64,000 nucleotides of DNA, taken from JBMNQH01 sp050944035. Lineage in GTDB: Bacteria > Bacillota > Clostridia > Oscillospirales > Oscillospiraceae. The notes beneath the pieces were generated by a model, which worked only from the letters and a program-made list of their open reading frames with translations, did no database searches and was not told where the DNA came from. This document shows, piece by piece, positions 42,739-51,433 of the stretch. The stretch is from the NCBI GenBank assembly GCA_050944035.1, contig JBMNQH010000003.1:1-64000 (forward strand). The letters run 5' to 3'. The position numbers and the translations under genes were made by a program. Each line of letters starts with the position of its first letter. Positions within the stretch are counted from its first letter, which is position 1.

Positions 42739-44619
42739 ATGATAGATATTTCTGTAAAAGGTCTGGTCAAGTCCTTTGAAGTTGACAACAACATATTGGA
42801 CGGGCTCTCCTTTGAGATCAACTCCGGTGAACGTGTCGGTATCCTCGGAAAAAACGGAAGTGGGAAAACCACATTGTTCCGGATTCTGACCGGGGAAATC
42901 GGATACGACGAGGGCGAGATCGTCATTGCCTCCGGCAAACGCATCGGTCTCATCTCCCAGATTCCAAATTATCCTCCGCACTATACGGTGGAAGATGTCC
43001 TGCGCTCTGCACACGAACGGCTGGATCGCATCAGTGCACGGATGGAAGCACTGGCACAAAAGATGGGAGAAGATGACTCCGAAGAAATCATGCGGGAATA
43101 TGATCGTCTGCACGCCGATTTTGAACGGCTCGGCGGCTATGACGCCGATGTACAGCGCAACCGTGTTGCAAACGGACTCGACATTCCCCAAGCCATGCGG
43201 GAACAATTGTTCGACAGTCTCTCCGGCGGAGAAAAAACGCGGGTCAATCTCGCGCGTCTGATTCTGGAGGATACAGATATTCTTCTGCTGGACGAACCCA
43301 CCAACCATTTGGATCTGCATGCCACCGAGTGGCTGGAGGAGTATCTCCTCAAATTCCGCGGAACCGTGCTGACCATCTCCCATGACCGCTATTTCCTTGA
43401 CCGTGTGGTACAGCGCACCATCGATCTGGTCGGCGGCAAAGCGGAATTTTACAATGGCAACTACAGTTTTTACGTTGTGGAGCGGCAACGCCGCTTTGAC
43501 GAACAACTGAAACGCTACGAAAAAGAACAGCAGGAACTCAAACGTTTGGACAAGGCCGCACAGCGCCTGTACCAGTGGGGTACCGGCAACCAGCTGTTGA
43601 TGAAAAAGTCTCAGGCGATCCGGTCCCGTATGGAGCGGATCGAACAGACGGAACGTCCGCGCAAAGACCGCAAGCTCAAGGCCCGGTTCGGAGAAAAAAC
43701 CTTCCGCGGGGACGAGGTGTTGTCCATGGATGGGCTTTCCAAATCTTACGGGGATCGCACGTTGTTTTCCGGTCTGCAACTGGAAATCACCGGCGGGGAA
43801 CGCATTGGCTTGATCGGTGACAACGGCAGCGGCAAATCCACGCTAATCAAAATGATTATGGGCGAAGTGGAACCCGACACTGGTTGGGTGGAACGTGGTC
43901 CTTCGATTAAAACAGCTTACCTGCCCCAGATTATTCATTTTGACGATCCGGACCGCAGTCTGATGGATACCTTAATTTACTCCAACCGCTGCACCCCACA
44001 GGAGGCGCGCAACCGGCTTGGTGCATTCCGCTTTGTCGGGGACGATGTATTCAAACCGGTCTCGGTCCTCTCCGGCGGGGAACAGAGCCGCCTTCGTCTC
44101 TGTATGCTGATGCGGGATGAAATCAATTTCCTGATTTTGGACGAACCCACCAACCATTTGGACATCGACAGCCGCGAGTGGATTGAAGAGGCCGTCGATG
44201 ACTATGACGAAGCACTGCTGTTCGTCTCCCATGACCGCTATTTTATTAACCGGTTTGCAACGCGCATCTGGGAAATCCACGACGGCACCATTACGGATTT
44301 CCGCGGGACGTTCGAGGAATTCCGTCGATTCAAAGAGCGGCAAACCGCACTGCAACAGAGTGCAAAACATGCCGAGAAAAAGGTGGAAAAGAAGTCCTCC
44401 GGCAAGGGCAAGAAAAAGAGCGGCGCCAGCCCTGAAAAAAGGATGGGAAAACTGGAACGCGAAATCGAAAAAACGGAAGCGCGGTTGACGGCGCTGGGCG
44501 AGGAAATGGAAACCCATGCTTCGGATTATCAGAAGCTGATGGAGCTCAGCGAGGAACAGGCGGCAACAGAAGCCGAACTGGAAGCGTTGTATGCACAATG
44601 GGAAGAACTCGCGCAGTAA
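42739..44619 (+). CDS. ABC-F family ATPase (ribosome-associated)
   Basis: A cytoplasmic, soluble twin-ATPase of the translation-factor ABC-F class. The 626-aa protein has Walker A GKNGSGKTT (about 37-45), signature LSGGEKTRVNLARL, Walker B ILLLDEPTNHLD, then the P-site tRNA-interaction linker (about 240-300, charged helices), second Walker A GDNGSGKST, LSGGEQSRLRLCML and LILDEPTNHLD. A Lys-rich segment and a C-terminal coiled coil follow (about 560-626). There is no membrane domain. Drug resistance is possible but is not shown by the sequence. Confidence 0.93.
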   Translation: MIDISVKGLVKSFEVDNNILDGLSFEINSGERVGILGKNGSGKTTLFRILTGEIGYDEGEIVIASGKRIGLISQIPNYPPHYTVEDVLRSAHERLDRISARMEALAQKMGEDDSEEIMREYDRLHADFERLGGYDADVQRNRVANGLDIPQAMREQLFDSLSGGEKTRVNLARLILEDTDILLLDEPTNHLDLHATEWLEEYLLKFRGTVLTISHDRYFLDRVVQRTIDLVGGKAEFYNGNYSFYVVERQRRFDEQLKRYEKEQQELKRLDKAAQRLYQWGTGNQLLMKKSQAIRSRMERIEQTERPRKDRKLKARFGEKTFRGDEVLSMDGLSKSYGDRTLFSGLQLEITGGERIGLIGDNGSGKSTLIKMIMGEVEPDTGWVERGPSIKTAYLPQIIHFDDPDRSLMDTLIYSNRCTPQEARNRLGAFRFVGDDVFKPVSVLSGGEQSRLRLCMLMRDEINFLILDEPTNHLDIDSREWIEEAVDDYDEALLFVSHDRYFINRFATRIWEIHDGTITDFRGTFEEFRRFKERQTALQQSAKHAEKKVEKKSSGKGKKKSGASPEKRMGKLEREIEKTEARLTALGEEMETHASDYQKLMELSEEQAATEAELEALYAQWEELAQ

Positions 44620-44621
44620 TG

Positions 44622-44664
44622 AAAAGACAGGCCCGACTGAGAATCTCAGTCGGGCCTGTCTTTT
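44622..44664. terminator. Bidirectional terminator, ABC-F / acyl-CoA ligase A
   Basis: A near-perfect 21-bp stem around a 1-nt centre (44643) with an A-run at the left and a T-run at the right. It lies between two convergent genes and serves both. Confidence 0.92.
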
Positions 44665-44686
44665 ATACTCTATTTTGCCGGTTTTG

Positions 44687-46981
44687 TTACAGCTGGCTGC
44701 GGATAATCTTCCCGCTGGTGGTCTTGGGCAGTTCCTCCTTAAAGACCACAATTCTGGGGTATTTATACGGCGCGGTATGCTTTTTAACATACTGCTGGAT
44801 TTCTTTTTTGAGTTCCTCCGTTCCTTCCGTGCCTCTGGTCAGCACGATGCTGGCCTTGACTACTTGACCTCGGATTTCATCCGGTGCAGCAGAAACGCCG
44901 CACTCCAAAACATAAGGCAATTCCATGATGACACTTTCAATCTCAAAGGGTCCGATGCGGTAGCCAGAGGACTTGATGAGATCATCCACACGGCCAACAT
45001 ACCAGTAATAGCCGTCCTCATCGCGCCATGCGGTGTCACCTGTATGATAAACGCCGTTGGCCCAGGCTTCTGCCGTTTTTTCTTCGTTTTGATAATAACC
45101 AACGGACAGGCCACAGATCTCGCCGCACTGGGTACGAACCACGATCTCACCGGTTTCACCAACGGGAACGCTATTGCCTTCCGCATCGATCAAGTCGATA
45201 TCATACAGCGGGACCGGCTTGCCCATGGAACCAACCTTCGGTGTCATACCGACGAGGTTGCCCAGCATAATCGTGCTCTCGGATTGGCCAAAGCCCTCCA
45301 TGACGGAAAGGCCGGTTGCTTTCTGGAACTGATAGAATACTTCGGGGTTCAGCGCCTCACCGGCGATGGTAGCATGCTCGATCGAGCTGAGATCGAAGCG
45401 AGCCAAATCCTCTTTGATCATAAAGCGGTACATCGTGGGAGGTGCACAGAACGTCGTGATATGGTATTTTGCAAACATCGGCAGAATGTCGTTGGCATCG
45501 AAGCGGTCAAAGTCGTAGACAAAGAGTGGTGCTTCACACAACCACTGACCATAGAGTTTGCCCCACATGGCTTTGGCCCATCCGGTGTCGGAAATCGTGA
45601 GGTGCAAGCCATCCGGGTTGACCTGATGCCAGTATTTTGCGGTGATAAAGTGCCCAAGCGGATATTTAAAGTTGTGCGCTGCAATTTTAGGATAGCCACT
45701 GGTACCGGAGGTAAAGAACATCAGCATCAGGTCACTGCCGCAGGCTGCATCCGCAGAGCGGACAAAGTCCTCACTGAACAGACGGAACTCCGCATCAAAG
45801 TCATGCCAGCCCTCGCGGCTGCCGTCGATCAGGATCTTGGTGATCTCGCGCCCCTCGGCGGCAAGATCGACCTGATGCGCCACGTCGCCATCGGCCGTGG
45901 CAAGAATTGCGCTGACTTGCGCCATATCAAAACGGTATTCCAGATCATGCGCCAGCATCTGATTGGAGGCTGGAATGGCAATGGCGCCGATTTTATGCAG
46001 CCCCAGAATTGCAAACCAGAACTGATAATGCCGTTTCAGGATCAGCATCACACGGTCGCCGCGTTTGATGCCAAGAGACAGGAAGTAGTTTGCAGCCTTG
46101 GAGGAATAGCGGCTGAAATCCAGGAAGGTAAAGTACCGCTCGGTCTTATGCCGGTCAAGGTGCAGCATGGCAAGCTTATCGGGTTTTCTTCTTGCCAAGG
46201 CGTCAACAACGTCAAAGGCAAAGTTGAAGTTCTCTTCATTCTGGAAGGAAATCGACTGCAAGGCACCGTCTTCATTTTCCACCGGAAGAATAAAATTTTC
46301 ATAAATGCGCTGCTCATCCCGTTTCTTTTCTTCGCGCTTGCGTTCCGGTTTGCGTTCAGGCACCATCGCCGGCGTCTTGCCCTGCTCCGCCTCTTCTTCG
46401 GAGGGATTCAACACAATTGCATAGAAGGAAGTTCCTTCTTCCATCGCAACCATACCATGAGGAATGGAACTGTCATAATAGATTGTGTCGCCAGCTTCCA
46501 AAATTTCGATATGCTCACCAACCTGAACTTTGAGACGACCGCTGATGACAATATCAAACTCCTGTCCAACATGGGTTGTCAATTCCACATCGCCGTACCG
46601 ACGCTTGTCACTGTAGTCTGCATGCACAAACAGGGGTTCCGACACACGGTTTTTAAAGTTCGCTGCCATATTGTAATATTCCATGCCGTGCGCACGTTCA
46701 ACGTATTGTCCTGCATTCTTTCTGGTCAGGATATAAGTGCTCAGCTTCGGACTGGCACCTTCGATGATATCGGTGACATCAACACCCAGCACAATTGCAC
46801 AACGATAGAGAAATGCAAAGTTCAGGTCTGCCCGACCGGCCTCACAGTCCCGGTACTCCTGCAAACTCAGTCCCACTTTACTTGCCATCTCTTCTTCTGA
46901 AATTCCAACAATTTCACGCAGCTCATGAATACGTCCTGCGATTTCTTGCAGCTTATATTCCAAACCCGTTGTATTTGCCAT
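44687..46981 (-). CDS. HTH-cupin-acyl-CoA ligase fusion A (Val T-box)
   Basis: A 764-aa three-part protein: XRE-type helix-turn-helix (about 12-72), cupin_2 (about 133-192, HVGQEFDIVISGRLKVQVG, GDTIYYDSSIPHG), a charged linker (about 195-225), and an AMP-forming acyl-CoA synthetase (about 250-764). The ligase has the P-loop FFTSGTSGYPK (421-431), GFGQSES, TGDTAWRDEDGY, GRVDDLIKSSGYRI and the catalytic Lys in TSGKI near the C-terminus. The ligase part resembles the medium/branched-chain (ACSM/MACS) group, not acetyl-CoA synthetase proper. The reaction would be carboxylate + ATP + CoA to acyl-CoA + AMP + PPi. Start ATG follows GGAGGAAC. A T-box with a valine specifier lies upstream. The substrate is inferred to be isobutyrate. 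Confidence 0.88.
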   Translation of the reverse strand: MANTTGLEYKLQEIAGRIHELREIVGISEEEMASKVGLSLQEYRDCEAGRADLNFAFLYRCAIVLGVDVTDIIEGASPKLSTYILTRKNAGQYVERAHGMEYYNMAANFKNRVSEPLFVHADYSDKRRYGDVELTTHVGQEFDIVISGRLKVQVGEHIEILEAGDTIYYDSSIPHGMVAMEEGTSFYAIVLNPSEEEAEQGKTPAMVPERKPERKREEKKRDEQRIYENFILPVENEDGALQSISFQNEENFNFAFDVVDALARRKPDKLAMLHLDRHKTERYFTFLDFSRYSSKAANYFLSLGIKRGDRVMLILKRHYQFWFAILGLHKIGAIAIPASNQMLAHDLEYRFDMAQVSAILATADGDVAHQVDLAAEGREITKILIDGSREGWHDFDAEFRLFSEDFVRSADAACGSDLMLMFFTSGTSGYPKIAAHNFKYPLGHFITAKYWHQVNPDGLHLTISDTGWAKAMWGKLYGQWLCEAPLFVYDFDRFDANDILPMFAKYHITTFCAPPTMYRFMIKEDLARFDLSSIEHATIAGEALNPEVFYQFQKATGLSVMEGFGQSESTIMLGNLVGMTPKVGSMGKPVPLYDIDLIDAEGNSVPVGETGEIVVRTQCGEICGLSVGYYQNEEKTAEAWANGVYHTGDTAWRDEDGYYWYVGRVDDLIKSSGYRIGPFEIESVIMELPYVLECGVSAAPDEIRGQVVKASIVLTRGTEGTEELKKEIQQYVKKHTAPYKYPRIVVFKEELPKTTSGKIIRSQL

Positions 46982-47005
46982 AACAGTTCCTCCTTAATAT
47001 GCAAT

Positions 47006-47279
47006 AAAAAAACTCGTCTCAAGAATCTCTTGAGACGAGTAGAATTCATTTCTTACCCGCGGTACCACTCAAATTGCGCAGTATACACGCCACTCAAAGG
47101 CTCTAACAAGCCCGTCACCTTAACGCGGCTGGATCGGGAGGCTCTACTCACCCGAAGGTTTTCTGCGCTCCAGCTCGGGAGTGACTGATCCTGAAACGGC
47201 CCTGTTCTCGGCTCACACCAACCGCCGATTCTCTGAAACACGACCATTTCGATCTTCTCCGTCGTTGCTTTTCGTTATT
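47006..47279 (-). promoter_or_regulatory. T-box riboswitch (valine specifier) controlling ligase A
   Basis: The reverse strand has the T-box GAGTGGTACCGCGGGT (47070-47055) followed by a 13-bp terminator (47040-47028/47024-47012) and T-run (47012-47006). Stem I has AGAGAATCGGCGG and GGTTGGTGTGAGCC. The specifier aligned to the thrS case is GUC (47185-47183), followed by A and CUCC, which pairs with GGAG at the Stem I base. GUC codes for valine. Other reading frames of the loop cannot be fully excluded. Confidence 0.9.
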
Positions 47280-47285
47280 GTTTGT

Positions 47286-47315
47286 ATTGTAGCACGGGGT
47301 CCGGCACTTTGTCCA
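47286..47315 (-). promoter_or_regulatory. Promoter of ligase A T-box transcript
   Basis: TGGACA (47315-47310), an 18-nt spacer and TACAAT (47291-47286) on the reverse strand; the start is near 47279. So ligase A has its own transcript despite lying downstream of ligase B. Confidence 0.7.
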
Positions 47316-47353
47316 GACCTCATGTTACACAAATTTGTACAAATATGTTGAAA

Positions 47354-49630
47354 TTATAGAAGCCGTCTCTGTATTTTTCCGCTGATGGTCTTGGGCAGTT
47401 CCTCCTTAAAGACCACAATTCTGGGATACTTATACGGTGCGGTCCGTTTCTTAACATACTGCTGGATTTCCTTTTTGAGTTCTTCAGTTGCCTCGGTGCC
47501 TTTGGTCAGTACAATGCTGGCCTTAACTACCTGTCCACGCACCTCGTCCGGTGCGGCAGAGACACCGCATTCCAGAACATAGGGCAGTTCCATGATAACA
47601 TTTTCAATCTCAAAGGGTCCGATGCGGTAGCCGGAGGATTTGATGACGTCGTCCACGCGTCCAACATACCAGAAGTAGCCATCCTCGTCGCGCCATGCGG
47701 TATCGCCGGTATGATACAGGCCGTCGTGCCATACTTCTGCGGTCTTTTCTTTATCGAGATAGTATCCGGAAAACAGCCCGCAGGGGATATTCTTATCCGT
47801 ATGGATAACAATTTCACCGGTGTCACCAACACCGACGGGATTGCCTTCCGTATCCACCAGATCTACATCATACAGCGGATTGGGCTTGCCCATGGATCCA
47901 ATACGGGTCTTCATGCCGACGAAGTTGGCGATGGTCAGAGTCGTCTCGGTCTGGCCGAACCCCTCGTGAATTTTCAGGCCAGTGGCCTTTTTGAACTGCT
48001 GGTAGACCTCGGGGTTCAGCGCCTCGCCCGCGGTGGTAGCATATTGGATAGAGCTGAGATCGTAGCCGGACAAATCTTCCTTAATCATGAAACGATACAT
48101 TGTGGGAGGTGCACAGAAGGTCGTGATACGATACTGTGCAAACAGCGGCAGAATATCATGGGCATCAAAACGATCAAAGTCGTAGACAAAGACGGCTGCT
48201 TCGCACATCCACTGACCGTAGAGTTTGCCCCAGAGTGCCTTACCCCAGCCGGTATCGGAGATGGTGAGATGCAGACCGTTGGGCTTGATGTTATGCCAGG
48301 ATTTTGCGGTGGTGAAATGCCCCAGTGCATATTTGTAACTGTGCACTGCCATCTTGGGATATCCGGTGGTTCCGGAAGTAAAAAACATGATAGCAGGATC
48401 ATCGCCGCAGGCAGTATCTTCTGTACGCGGAAACTTGCTGCTGAACATCCTGTATTCTTCATCGAAATCATGCCAGCCGTCTCGGTGGCCATGGACTGTG
48501 ACCTTGACACGAACGTTCGGACACTTCTGTGCCGCTTCTTCCGCCTGATCGACCGTACCGTCGTCTGTCGTGCAAACAATTGCAGAGACGCCGGCCGCAT
48601 TGAAGCGGTACTCAAAATCATAGGCATGCAGCTGGTGGGTTGCAGGGATAACAACAGCGCCCAGCTTATGCAGACCCAGAATTGCAAACCAGAACTGATA
48701 GTGCCGTTTCAGAACCAGCATCACGCGGTCCCCCTTCTTGATGCCGAGGGACTTGAAATAGTTTGCCGCGCGGGACGCGTTTTTGTCCATCTCTTCAAAG
48801 GTATAACGGCGCTCGACCTTATTGTGATCCAGATGGATCATTGCCAACTTATCGGGTTTCTTCTCTGCCAGCGCACCCACAACGTCATAGGCAAAGTTAA
48901 ATGTATTTTCATTCTGGAAGGTCACCTTTTGCAGACAACCGTTTTCGTCCTCTTCACAGGTAACGAACCGGTCAATCAGCAGCGGCTCCTTGCCGTCTGC
49001 CGCAACGGTGCCGGGATCTTGTGCTTCTTCTTCGGATTCCTCTCCCGCAACAACCACTGCACAGAATACGCAGTCTTCTCCGTCAACCGCGATCATACCG
49101 TGTGGGGTAGAACTATTATAATAAATGGTATCGCCCGGCTCCAGCACTTCCGTGTGTTCACCGACCTGCATTTTCATACGGCCGCTCAGAACATAGTCAA
49201 ATTCCTGTCCTTTGTGTGTGGTCAGGTGGATCGGGTGATTCTGCTGCTCTTCAGAATAAGTGTACCGGCACCAGTAGGTCTCTGCCAGCTTGTTACGGAA
49301 TTTCGGTGCAAGATCTTTAATTAGGATGCCGTTTTCCTGTGCTGTAACTTCACCGCCACCGTGGCGGGTCAGCGTATAGGAACGAAGTCTTGCGGTATCG
49401 CCGCCCTGTAAAATATCGGTCATTTCAACGCCATACAGTCTTGCACACTTATGAATAAACGTATAGGGAAAATCCTTTTGACCGGATTCCAGCGCAGCAA
49501 GCGCTTCCACCGTCAGATCCAATTTCTCTGCTACCTCTTCCATGGACAGCCCGGAAATTCCGCGCAGTTCCCGGATTCTGGCGGCAACCTCCAGGATGGA
49601 ATTTTCCATTTCGGTGTTGTTCTGTAACAT
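47354..49630 (-). CDS. HTH-cupin-acyl-CoA ligase fusion B (Leu T-box)
   Basis: A 758-aa paralogue of the protein at 44687-46981 with the same order: XRE HTH (about 10-70), cupin (about 132-192, HKGQEFDYVLSGRMKMQVG), linker, AMP-forming ligase. Motifs include FFTSGTTGYPKM, GFGQTET, TGDTAWRDEDGY, GRVDDVIKSSGYRI and a C-terminal TISGKIQ with the catalytic Lys. The C-terminal 130 residues are almost identical to ligase A. Differences cluster at the acyl-pocket region (ATHQLHAYDFEYRF here, ASNQMLAHDLEYRF in A). Start ATG follows GGAGGAAC. The upstream T-box has a leucine specifier, so isovalerate is the inferred substrate. No clear terminator separates it from the next T-box. Confidence 0.88.
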   Translation of the reverse strand: MLQNNTEMENSILEVAARIRELRGISGLSMEEVAEKLDLTVEALAALESGQKDFPYTFIHKCARLYGVEMTDILQGGDTARLRSYTLTRHGGGEVTAQENGILIKDLAPKFRNKLAETYWCRYTYSEEQQNHPIHLTTHKGQEFDYVLSGRMKMQVGEHTEVLEPGDTIYYNSSTPHGMIAVDGEDCVFCAVVVAGEESEEEAQDPGTVAADGKEPLLIDRFVTCEEDENGCLQKVTFQNENTFNFAYDVVGALAEKKPDKLAMIHLDHNKVERRYTFEEMDKNASRAANYFKSLGIKKGDRVMLVLKRHYQFWFAILGLHKLGAVVIPATHQLHAYDFEYRFNAAGVSAIVCTTDDGTVDQAEEAAQKCPNVRVKVTVHGHRDGWHDFDEEYRMFSSKFPRTEDTACGDDPAIMFFTSGTTGYPKMAVHSYKYALGHFTTAKSWHNIKPNGLHLTISDTGWGKALWGKLYGQWMCEAAVFVYDFDRFDAHDILPLFAQYRITTFCAPPTMYRFMIKEDLSGYDLSSIQYATTAGEALNPEVYQQFKKATGLKIHEGFGQTETTLTIANFVGMKTRIGSMGKPNPLYDVDLVDTEGNPVGVGDTGEIVIHTDKNIPCGLFSGYYLDKEKTAEVWHDGLYHTGDTAWRDEDGYFWYVGRVDDVIKSSGYRIGPFEIENVIMELPYVLECGVSAAPDEVRGQVVKASIVLTKGTEATEELKKEIQQYVKKRTAPYKYPRIVVFKEELPKTISGKIQRRLL

Positions 49631-49658
49631 GATACGTTCCTCCGTTTTATTTCAGGGC

Positions 49659-49937
49659 AATAAAAAAACTCGCCCCAAAGTTTCATCTTTGAGACGAGTA
49701 TTGTTTACAATTACCCGCGGTACCACTCAAATTGCGCAATATCTCTTGCGCCACTCATGGCTCTATCAAGCCCCTTGCTTTAACGCAGCAGTTACGTAGG
49801 ACGCCTACTTGCCATATGGCTTTGGGATCCTCAGCTCGAAAGGGATAAGTCATCTGGACAACTTCTTCATCGGTTCACACCAACCACCGACTCTCTGTAG
49901 ATTCCATCTGTCCGACCGTCTTTGTCATTGCCGTTGT
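49659..49937 (-). promoter_or_regulatory. T-box riboswitch (leucine specifier) controlling ligase B
   Basis: The reverse strand has GAGTGGTACCGCGGGT (49728-49713), then a terminator stem (about 49699-49687/49676-49664) and T-run. Stem I has AGAGAGTCGGTGG and GGTTGGTGTGAACC. The aligned specifier is CUU (49849-49847), followed by A and UCCC. CUU codes for leucine. The leader is otherwise similar to the ligase A leader, so the pair arose by duplication with a specifier change. Confidence 0.88.
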
Positions 49938-49943
49938 GTGCTT

Positions 49944-49973
49944 ATTATAATACACCATTTTTCCTCTCGTCAA
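49944..49973 (-). promoter_or_regulatory. Promoter of ligase B T-box transcript
   Basis: TTGACG (49973-49968), an 18-nt spacer and TATAAT (49949-49944) on the reverse strand; the start is near 49937. Confidence 0.75.
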
Positions 49974-50160
49974 TGGAATTCTCCACAAATTTTAATTTGT
50001 TTTTCAAATAAGCTTGTGCAGACTGCTCTGTTTTCCACCGTTTGAGAGAACGGCGCTTTGTCCCGAATTTTTATCGCATTTTTTCATTCTCTTCTCTTTC
50101 TGACAGGAACTGTAACGGAATTATGTACTATTTTTGTGGATTTTTATTGTGTTTCTCCCG

Positions 50161-50189
50161 TTGACAAACGCTGTAAAATAAAGTAGCAT
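50161..50189 (+). promoter_or_regulatory. Promoter of the lysine riboswitch/dapA transcript
   Basis: TTGACA (50161-50166), a 17-nt spacer and TAGCAT (50184-50189), directly before the aptamer. Confidence 0.75.
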
Positions 50190-50194
50190 TGTAT

Positions 50195-50487
50195 AGAAAA
50201 GCATGGAGATAGAGGTGCATCCTGTAATGAGTAGCACACCTGCCACGACCGCACAGGGTTCGGGTGTTGTGAAAGGTACCGATGCCGAAGCTGATTTCAC
50301 TGTGAAGGGGATCATGCTGGGCTGGCAGAATAAGATCTGTCTGACTGTCGCAATTTGCGGAGGGCTATCCCTGATACATCAAAAAAGTACCTGTTCGCAC
50401 GTCTCTCGGCGGCTGCCGCTGAACCCCGTCTGCACAGGCACATACCTTGTGTATTTGGGCAGCTGATACCGCGTCAGCTGCTTTTTT
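50195..50487 (+). promoter_or_regulatory. Lysine riboswitch (L-box) with terminator, upstream of dapA
   Basis: The aptamer (about 50195-50371) shows the L-box conserved blocks in order: GATAGAGGTGC, TGAGTAG, GTGAAAGGTACCG, TGCCGAAG, CTGGCAG, CTGTC and GGAGGGCTATC. A terminator (GCAGCTGA/TCAGCTGC, 50459-50481, then TTTTTT) follows. High lysine should favour termination and switch off dapA-dapB (and perhaps lysA). An open frame across 50203-50466 is an accident of this RNA. Confidence 0.95.
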
Positions 50488-50545
50488 CATGCCTATTTGG
50501 ATCTTGTCCACGAATCATTTCTATTGTTCAAAAGGAGTCTTTCCC

Positions 50546-51433
50546 ATGAAGCACACCATTTTTAAAGGTATCGGCACCGCTCTGATCACGCCGCTGGACG
50601 AGAACGGCGTCAATTACGAGCAGTTTGGCAGACTCATCGACTGGCAGATCGAATCCGGTGTTGATGCACTGATCATCTGCGGTACCACCGGTGAATCTTC
50701 CACCTTGTCAGACAAAGAACATCGTGAAGCCATTTCCTTCTCTGTGGAACGGGCAAATGGTCGCGTTCCTATTATTGCCGGCACTGGCAGTAATGAAACC
50801 ACTTATGCAATCGAACTGGCGCATCACGCCTGTGAAGCCGGTGCAGATGCATTGCTGGTTGTAACACCTTATTATAATAAGGCAACCCAGCAGGGTCTGA
50901 TTCGCCACTACAGCAAAATTGCAGATGCAAGTGCAAAGCCTATTCTGTTGTACAATGTTCCTTCCCGCACGGGCTGCAACATTGAACCTTCCACCTATGA
51001 AGTTCTAGCAGATCATGGCAACATTGTCGGCATCAAAGAGGCAAACGGCAACCTGTCCAAGATTGTCGAGGCTTTCGCACGCGTCGGCGATAAGCTGGAT
51101 ATCTATTCCGGTAATGACGATCAGATTGTCCCCATTTTATCCATGGGCGGCGCCGGCTGCATCTCTGTTCTCTCTAACGTTCTCCCTGCGCAGACGTGCG
51201 AAATCTGCACCCGTTTCTTCAACGGAGACATTGCAGGCAGCGCTGCACTGCAGTGCAAATATCACAACCTGATCGAGGCATTGTTCTGCGAGGTCAATCC
51301 CATTCCTGTCAAAGCGGCTATGGCTGCCATGGGCTTCTGTGAAAATTACCTGAGACTGCCGCTGACACCGATGGAAGAAGATCACTATGCGCATCTTCTC
51401 AACTGTATGCGCGAACAGGGGCTGCGTGTATGA
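50546..51433 (+). CDS. dapA: 4-hydroxy-tetrahydrodipicolinate synthase
   Basis: Condenses pyruvate with aspartate semialdehyde, the first committed step to diaminopimelate and lysine. The 295-aa TIM-barrel protein has GTGTTGESSTL-type loop (read ICGTTGESSTL), YNVPSRTG and Schiff-base Lys in VGIKEANG. Start 50546 (MKHTIFKGIGTAL) follows AAAAGGAG. It lies below the lysine riboswitch and overlaps dapB by 4 bp. Confidence 0.97.
   Translation: MKHTIFKGIGTALITPLDENGVNYEQFGRLIDWQIESGVDALIICGTTGESSTLSDKEHREAISFSVERANGRVPIIAGTGSNETTYAIELAHHACEAGADALLVVTPYYNKATQQGLIRHYSKIADASAKPILLYNVPSRTGCNIEPSTYEVLADHGNIVGIKEANGNLSKIVEAFARVGDKLDIYSGNDDQIVPILSMGGAGCISVLSNVLPAQTCEICTRFFNGDIAGSAALQCKYHNLIEALFCEVNPIPVKAAMAAMGFCENYLRLPLTPMEEDHYAHLLNCMREQGLRV

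Noticed and set aside
47181..47190. UCA (Ser) or CAC (His) as the specifier of the ligase A T-box
   Set aside because: Only GUC keeps the same register as the thrS leader, where the specifier is followed by A and then the strand that pairs with the Stem I base.
50203..50466. An 87-codon open frame before dapA
   Set aside because: It lies fully inside the lysine riboswitch and its terminator; RNA structure explains the sequence and there is no ribosome site.
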